DNA of 64,000 nucleotides from Pyricularia pennisetigena (Eukaryota > Ascomycota > Sordariomycetes > Magnaporthales > Pyriculariaceae). Below the pieces are notes generated by a model. That model searched no databases. It was given only the letters and a program-made list of their open reading frames with translations, and was not told the DNA's origin. Shown here piece by piece: positions 59,440-64,000 of the stretch (the stretch's first letter is position 1; the number at the start of each line of letters is the position of its first letter). The DNA lies in assembly GCF_004337985.1 (NCBI RefSeq), contig NC_043743.1, forward strand, positions 178,228-242,227, given 5' to 3'. A program made the translations under genes and the position numbers.

Positions 59440-61600
59440 AATACGTTATATATCCACCTATTAAAAAAAACCATTATTTCCGGAATTTTTTATATATTCG
59501 TATTAAAATATATATATATAATGTCTGGAAACACGCCCATATATACTTCGTTTTCCCATTAAATCGACGCAATTTTTTACGGTCTCAATCCCGTACACGC
59601 GGCGGTAAATACCTTTTCCGACGTATACATTTTCCCGGAATTATACGTTAAAACCAAAGCTTTTAATAATTTAAACCTATAATATAAATTCGTTTCCTTA
59701 ATTGCCACATAATTTTTAAACCTCCACAAACCTTTTAATACTCCCGCACGAATCCCATATTATAACCAAATATAATATATATACCGGGGTTTATATAATA
59801 TAAAAAATATTATTTTACTGGTAAAAACCGGGTATGGGAAAAGTATAATATTGCAAATTATTTCTGTTATTCGCAATAATACCACTATTATCCAAAAAAT
59901 TTTGTTAAACAAATTAAGGCAAAAACAATTACGCAATATATAACGTTATCCCGCCGCGAACCCCAAATTAATCGACCAATTTATTTTGAACGTAAATATA
60001 AATATACGGTTTTTATTATTAAAACTAATTTTATTTAATATAACCTTTTTTGGAACCCGTAAACCGTTTATAAATACACGCACATTTTTTTAAACCCGGA
60101 ATAAACCATTAATTACCAATTTTTTAAATTTTTTCGAAACCCTATATTCCATTAACGTATCGTTTTATTTATTATTAATAAATTTTATATAATTTTACAG
60201 TGGAAGGATTTTAGGGAATCGTTTTCCATATTGCGCTTAATCCGGGTAATTATACCAATAACCGTATTTATATTCGGATATACCGTAATTTTTACAATAA
60301 AAGTTAAAATTTACGTTTTCGAGCAATTATATTATAAAAGGATAATGCGTTTCGTTAAAACGCCTTTCGACCGACCCGAAATTACAATTATAATACAGTG
60401 TTTAAAACGCAAATTTTTTATTAACAATTACCGGCGTTTCCTATTCCTAATAAGGAATATTATATTATTATCCGCCACCCGTATTTTTTAAATTATTATA
60501 TATATAAACGCCAGGAACCGCATTATCCAAACACGTTAATTTCTAATAAAAGATTTCGTATTTAGGAAATTTATTAAACGAAACGTAACCGATATAATTA
60601 TCCGGTATAATACATTTATATTTAAAATCGATAAAATTCAAATTTACGCAAAAATTTCCAAACCGGATTTCAAAATTCGCATTATATTTTCTATTTTATT
60701 TTTGGGTATAAGTATAAATATATTTAATATAAAATATATAATATAATACGGCGCGTTAATATCAAACGACCCTGTAAATTTATGGTAAAAGTTCGGACGA
60801 ACCGTACGCCGGCTTAACCGTAAAAAAGCCGTAAACTTTTTTGCGTTTTATTAATATTTCGATACGTAAAAATTTATCGTTAAATATAAACCAATTAAAC
60901 CAAAATTATTAGTTAAATTAATCAAATAACCCTAATATAACGAGGAAACGTTAAAAATTTACAAATTATTTATTTAAATTTTTTAACGTATTTATAAACG
61001 CGGTTATTCCCTATTAACCTTCCACGTATTGTTAAATTTAATTTAAACGACAATAACCGGGTAAAAGCGTCGGAATTACCACAAACCGGTTTTTTGGGTA
61101 TATTTAAACCACGCGTTCCGCCCTATTGGACGCATTAAAAAATAATAAATAGGAAAAAATTAAAAAAAAAAGCGCCAAATATGCAAATTTTCGCCAACGT
61201 TAAATATTTTCGACGAATTATATTAAATTTTATATAGGAAACGAATCCATTTTTTATAATAAATTAATTTAAAAATTATTATAACGTTTGCGTAGATTAA
61301 ATTGGAATTTTACCCGCCTTACCCTTTAAAAACCAACCATTTAAAATACTTAAAAAAAAATTCCAAAAAAAATTATATATTTAAACAATTGGATAAATGG
61401 GGTACCCATTTTGCAATAACCATTTTTTATCCAAACCCGCGGCGGTTATACGACCTATTATCCCAATTGGTATTATTTAAACCAGTAATTTTTAATATCG
61501 TTAAAAAATTCGTCCATTTTTATAACCGGGAATGGACGAAAAACAATTTACTGGAAAATATTCCAAATTTACAATTAATTAAATAATTTAAACAATATAG
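59440..61600 (+). pseudogene. RecQ-like DEAD/DEAH helicase pseudogene, right copy
   Basis: Reads on the plus strand. Walker A is TGYGKS at 59827-59844, preceded by YRGLYNIKNIILLVK (a Q-motif/motif I context). Motif VI context GALISNDPVNLW, a TAA at a former Gln, then KFGRTVRRL lies at about 60755-60815. The short segment LGISINIFNIKYII before it fits the RecQ motif V region. Two stop-free fragments, 60231-60491 and 61302-61586, are identical in translation to their left-arm mirrors. The 3' part (to about 61600) has no assigned domain. The whole frame is interrupted by TAA/TAG, so the copy is dead. Confidence 0.72.
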
Positions 61601-62830
61601 CGATTATTTCGTTGTTTAATTCCCAATAATATACGAAAATGGGATACGAAATTACGCCTCCTATTTGCATAAATAATAAGAAAAAAGGCGGCGGAATTAA
61701 AATACGGTGGCATTTTAGGAAACGATGGATATAATTAACAATTATTCGGGAAAATAAACTAATAAACGCCGACGAACGAATTAAACGGTATTATAACTAT
61801 AAATTAAAATGCTGGTTAACGTTAACGGTTATAAAAATATTTAATATAAAAACGTTTATAAATTTATAACCCAAAAGTTAAAAGGCGATTAAAATTAAAT
61901 TTTAATTAAATTAAATAACGTATTTTAAATTATAAAAAAGTCGAACGATAAAAAAGGCGACGCCGAGTTGGATTAACCAGGGGGGGAGGATTAAATAACG
62001 TAAAATATATAATTATTAAATATTAAAATCCCCAATTAACGGTTTAAATAAAACGACCAAATATTGGATAATAATAATTGTTACGTAAATTAAAAGCTTG
62101 GATTATATATAAATTAGTACGGTTTAACGGCGCCCCGATTAAAAATAAAAGGGTTTAATATTGCGAATTGTAATAATTATTACGGTTAAATTCTGGAAAT
62201 TTTGGCGTTTCCATTTTAATTTTATTTTATTAGCAAAAAACCTTATAAGTAAACCTAATTATCAATACTTTTTTTATTTTTATTAGCTTTTTTTTTTTTA
62301 CAATAAAAACCTTTTTCCCAACCGCCAGGTTTTTTTTGTAATAATTAATAAAGAATTGTAACGATTAAACCAGCGTTTAATTTTTAATTTACAAACGTAA
62401 TAATTATTACAATCGCAAAATTGCTTTAGCAAATACTGCAAACATATTCGTTAGGAAATTTAATTAAAATATTTTTAATTGGATAAAACTATTTATACCC
62501 TACCCACCTAAGCAGGTATTAACCCAATCGTAACGAGGGTAAATTATAATTAACGTTTTTATATCGCAAAAGTACCCCCCACCCGGTTAAATCCGGGGTA
62601 AACTAATTAATTTTATGGTAATAATAATTACAATGATTGTTTTAATTCGCCAAAAACCGTAATAATTGTTATAATTACGTTTTTTTATTACTATATTTCC
62701 CAAAAAACGCCAAAAAGGTAAAACCTCCGCCTAAACCACCACCAAACTTACGTTGGAATATATATCCAATAATATTAAATTACCTGTTAACCTAATAATT
62801 TTATTACAAAAAAAAACGCGGATAAAAACA
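61601..62830 (+). other. RIP-degraded DNA 3' of the right helicase copy
   Basis: AT-rich, with no recognised gene. It includes the T run at 62287-62299 that mirrors the A run at 54202-54214. At about 62327 identity with the left arm drops from apparently complete to partial. Confidence 0.5.
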
Positions 62831-62839
62831 ATAAACCAA

Positions 62840-63243
62840 TATTTCAAAAATTTGGAAAATAACGACGCGGATATTGCAATTGTTTTGGAGTTAAATTTTG
62901 TTCGGTTGGACCGTTTTACATTATAAAATTATTCGGATGCAATCGGAATCCTTTTAAATTTTCCCCCTATTTTTAATAATAATAATAATAATTAAAATAA
63001 TACCGATATAAATTCCGGCGATAATAAATTTACCCCCGCCCCCGTCGATAAAAATAAAAATAATGCCGATATGGACGCCGGCGATAACGAATTTACCCCT
63101 GCCCCCATCGATTATAATAACGACGATATTTATATGGGCGAAAACGATAACCAACCTACCCCCGCGTCCGTTAATAAAGGCAATAATAATATTACTATAA
63201 ACGATAATTATAACGAATTTACCCCGGATTTGGATAACCGCTA
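62840..63243 (+). pseudogene. Low-complexity acidic coding trace, right copy
   Basis: The plus-strand frame reads YFKNLENNDADIAIVLELNF, a TAA at a former Gln, NYSDAIGILLNFPPI, an Asn run, and then Asp/Asn-rich units with GDNKFTPAP and GDNEFTPAP, ending at TAA 63241. The left copies agree in frame but differ by transitions. The minus-strand open frame 62954-63250 is its antisense shadow. Confidence 0.5.
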
Positions 63244-63562
63244 ATTGCAAATTCCCCTGGTATCCTTTAAATTATTTGCCAACGTATTATCCCCATTATT
63301 AAAAAACCCCAAAAACCGGCCTTTTGCATTATAACCGGAAATTATTATTAACCCGGTACCCGCGTTATTAAATAGGCCGCCCGCACCCCGTATATATAAA
63401 ACCATTATCGTTCGGCCAGTTAAAACCAATTTTATTTTGGTATCGCGGATGCAATTTAAACCTAATTTAACGTTAAATAATGGATTAATAAATTTCGTAT
63501 AACCCGAATATTATTTCCCATCGTATAAAAATACGGATTTCCTGGATCGTTTACCCGTCCCG

Positions 63563-63850
63563 TTATGGAAGGATTTTTAATTGGGTAAAAATTAATCCGT
63601 ATCGGCGATAATTATTACAATTTGGCGCAGGGTAAAAAATACGAATATTGTTAAAATAATTTGTATTATGCCCCATTTGGGTTATATTAATTGTTTTAAA
63701 ATTGATAATAATATTAACCCGCCCGCCTGGTTCGGTCGCGGAAATAACATTTTCCGCAATACGAACGAAACCCCAATCGCCCAGACCTTTGAACGCCTTT
63801 GATCCGCTGCTGGCGTCGCCGTAGCAAAAGCACGCGTTAATGGCCAAATT
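63563..63850. other. Diverged counterpart of 52651-52938
   Basis: An open frame of about 95 codons on the minus strand matches the one at 52654-52938 (plus) with many substitutions and no indel (shared core AENVISATEPGGRVNI versus AENIISATEPGGRVNI). By analogy with the adjoining trace, the sense strand may be the opposite one. Function unknown. Confidence 0.4.
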
Positions 63851-63896
63851 TTGGCATACTATTTTAACAGTAATTCGTCGAATATAAGCGAGGTGA

Positions 63897-64000
63897 TAGT
63901 TAGTTTCAGTGCTCAGACTAGACCCCCCTGCTTCGCAGTGGGGACCGAGCGCTCCATATACCTTTTAGCCATATGGCTTTTCGACCAATTACATTGGCCG
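63897..64000 (+). repeat. Second terminal module at the window edge
   Basis: Starts TAGTTTCAGTGCTCAGAC and continues with CCCCCCTGCTTCGCAGTGGG, GACCGAGCGCTCC and CCATATGGCTTTTCGACC. It is nearly identical to 33632-33735. It cuts off the right element copy and continues beyond the window. Confidence 0.8.

Larger units (their letters stand above)
58723..63900 (+). repeat. Right arm of the large inverted repeat (second element copy)
   Basis: Begins with the TIR (GTCTCAGGGCTCATCCC at 58724) and runs outward in the plus direction with the same gene order as the left arm in reverse. It is very close to the left arm up to about 62327, then diverges by scattered transitions until homology stops near 63897, where a terminal module replaces it. 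Confidence 0.9.

Overview
The window looks like nuclear DNA of a filamentous ascomycete, probably a Sordariomycete. The grounds are short GT-AG introns of 60 to 154 bp, CTAAC-like branch sites, fungal-specific protein families (Gta3, Gep3, Mrp49, Rav1), and an AT-rich block with the marks of repeat-induced point mutation (RIP). I cannot name the genus from the sequence.

Bases 1 to about 33,500 are ordinary gene space. From left to right it holds: an FAD-dependent oxidoreductase (-); RAVE subunit Rav1 (-, 3' end missing); Cox11 (-, 5' end missing at an 11-N gap); SNARE Vti1 (+); ribosome-biogenesis factor Rrp12 (-); alpha-SNAP Sec17 (-); mitochondrial amidotransferase subunit Gta3 (+); a DUF726/Mil1-like protein with a lipase-type GYSLG motif (-); mitochondrial GTPase Gep3 (-); mitoribosomal Mrp49 (+); and the HECT ubiquitin ligase Hul4 (-). 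These are housekeeping genes with no shared pathway, though two themes recur: membrane traffic or vacuole (Rav1, Vti1, Sec17) and mitochondrial translation or assembly (Cox11, Gta3, Gep3, Mrp49). Long A or T tracts are frequent in introns and intergenic DNA. Two of them sit exactly where Rav1 and Cox11 are cut.

From 33,514 to the window end the DNA is a RIP-mutated, AT-rich repeat island without any intact gene. It starts abruptly at a terminal inverted repeat (TIR) beginning GTCTCAGGGCTCATCCC next to a TA dinucleotide. The matching inverted end lies at 57,777. Between them are a complete but dead Ty3/gypsy chromodomain retrotransposon (34,671-41,921, 455-bp LTRs, TTACC target duplication), degraded coding traces including a possible SNF2-type helicase, a 3,079-bp tandem duplication joined through a single N (probably an assembly artefact), and a RecQ-like helicase pseudogene. 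From 58,724 a second copy of the same element end runs in the opposite direction, so 52,601-57,778 and 58,723-63,900 form a large inverted repeat around a spacer. That spacer holds less mutated DNA and nested fragments of the same terminal modules.

The most unusual content is this TIR-bounded, helicase-carrying element of about 14 kb (before nested insertion and duplication), present in two head-to-head copies. No telomere repeat, tRNA, rRNA or CRISPR array was seen.
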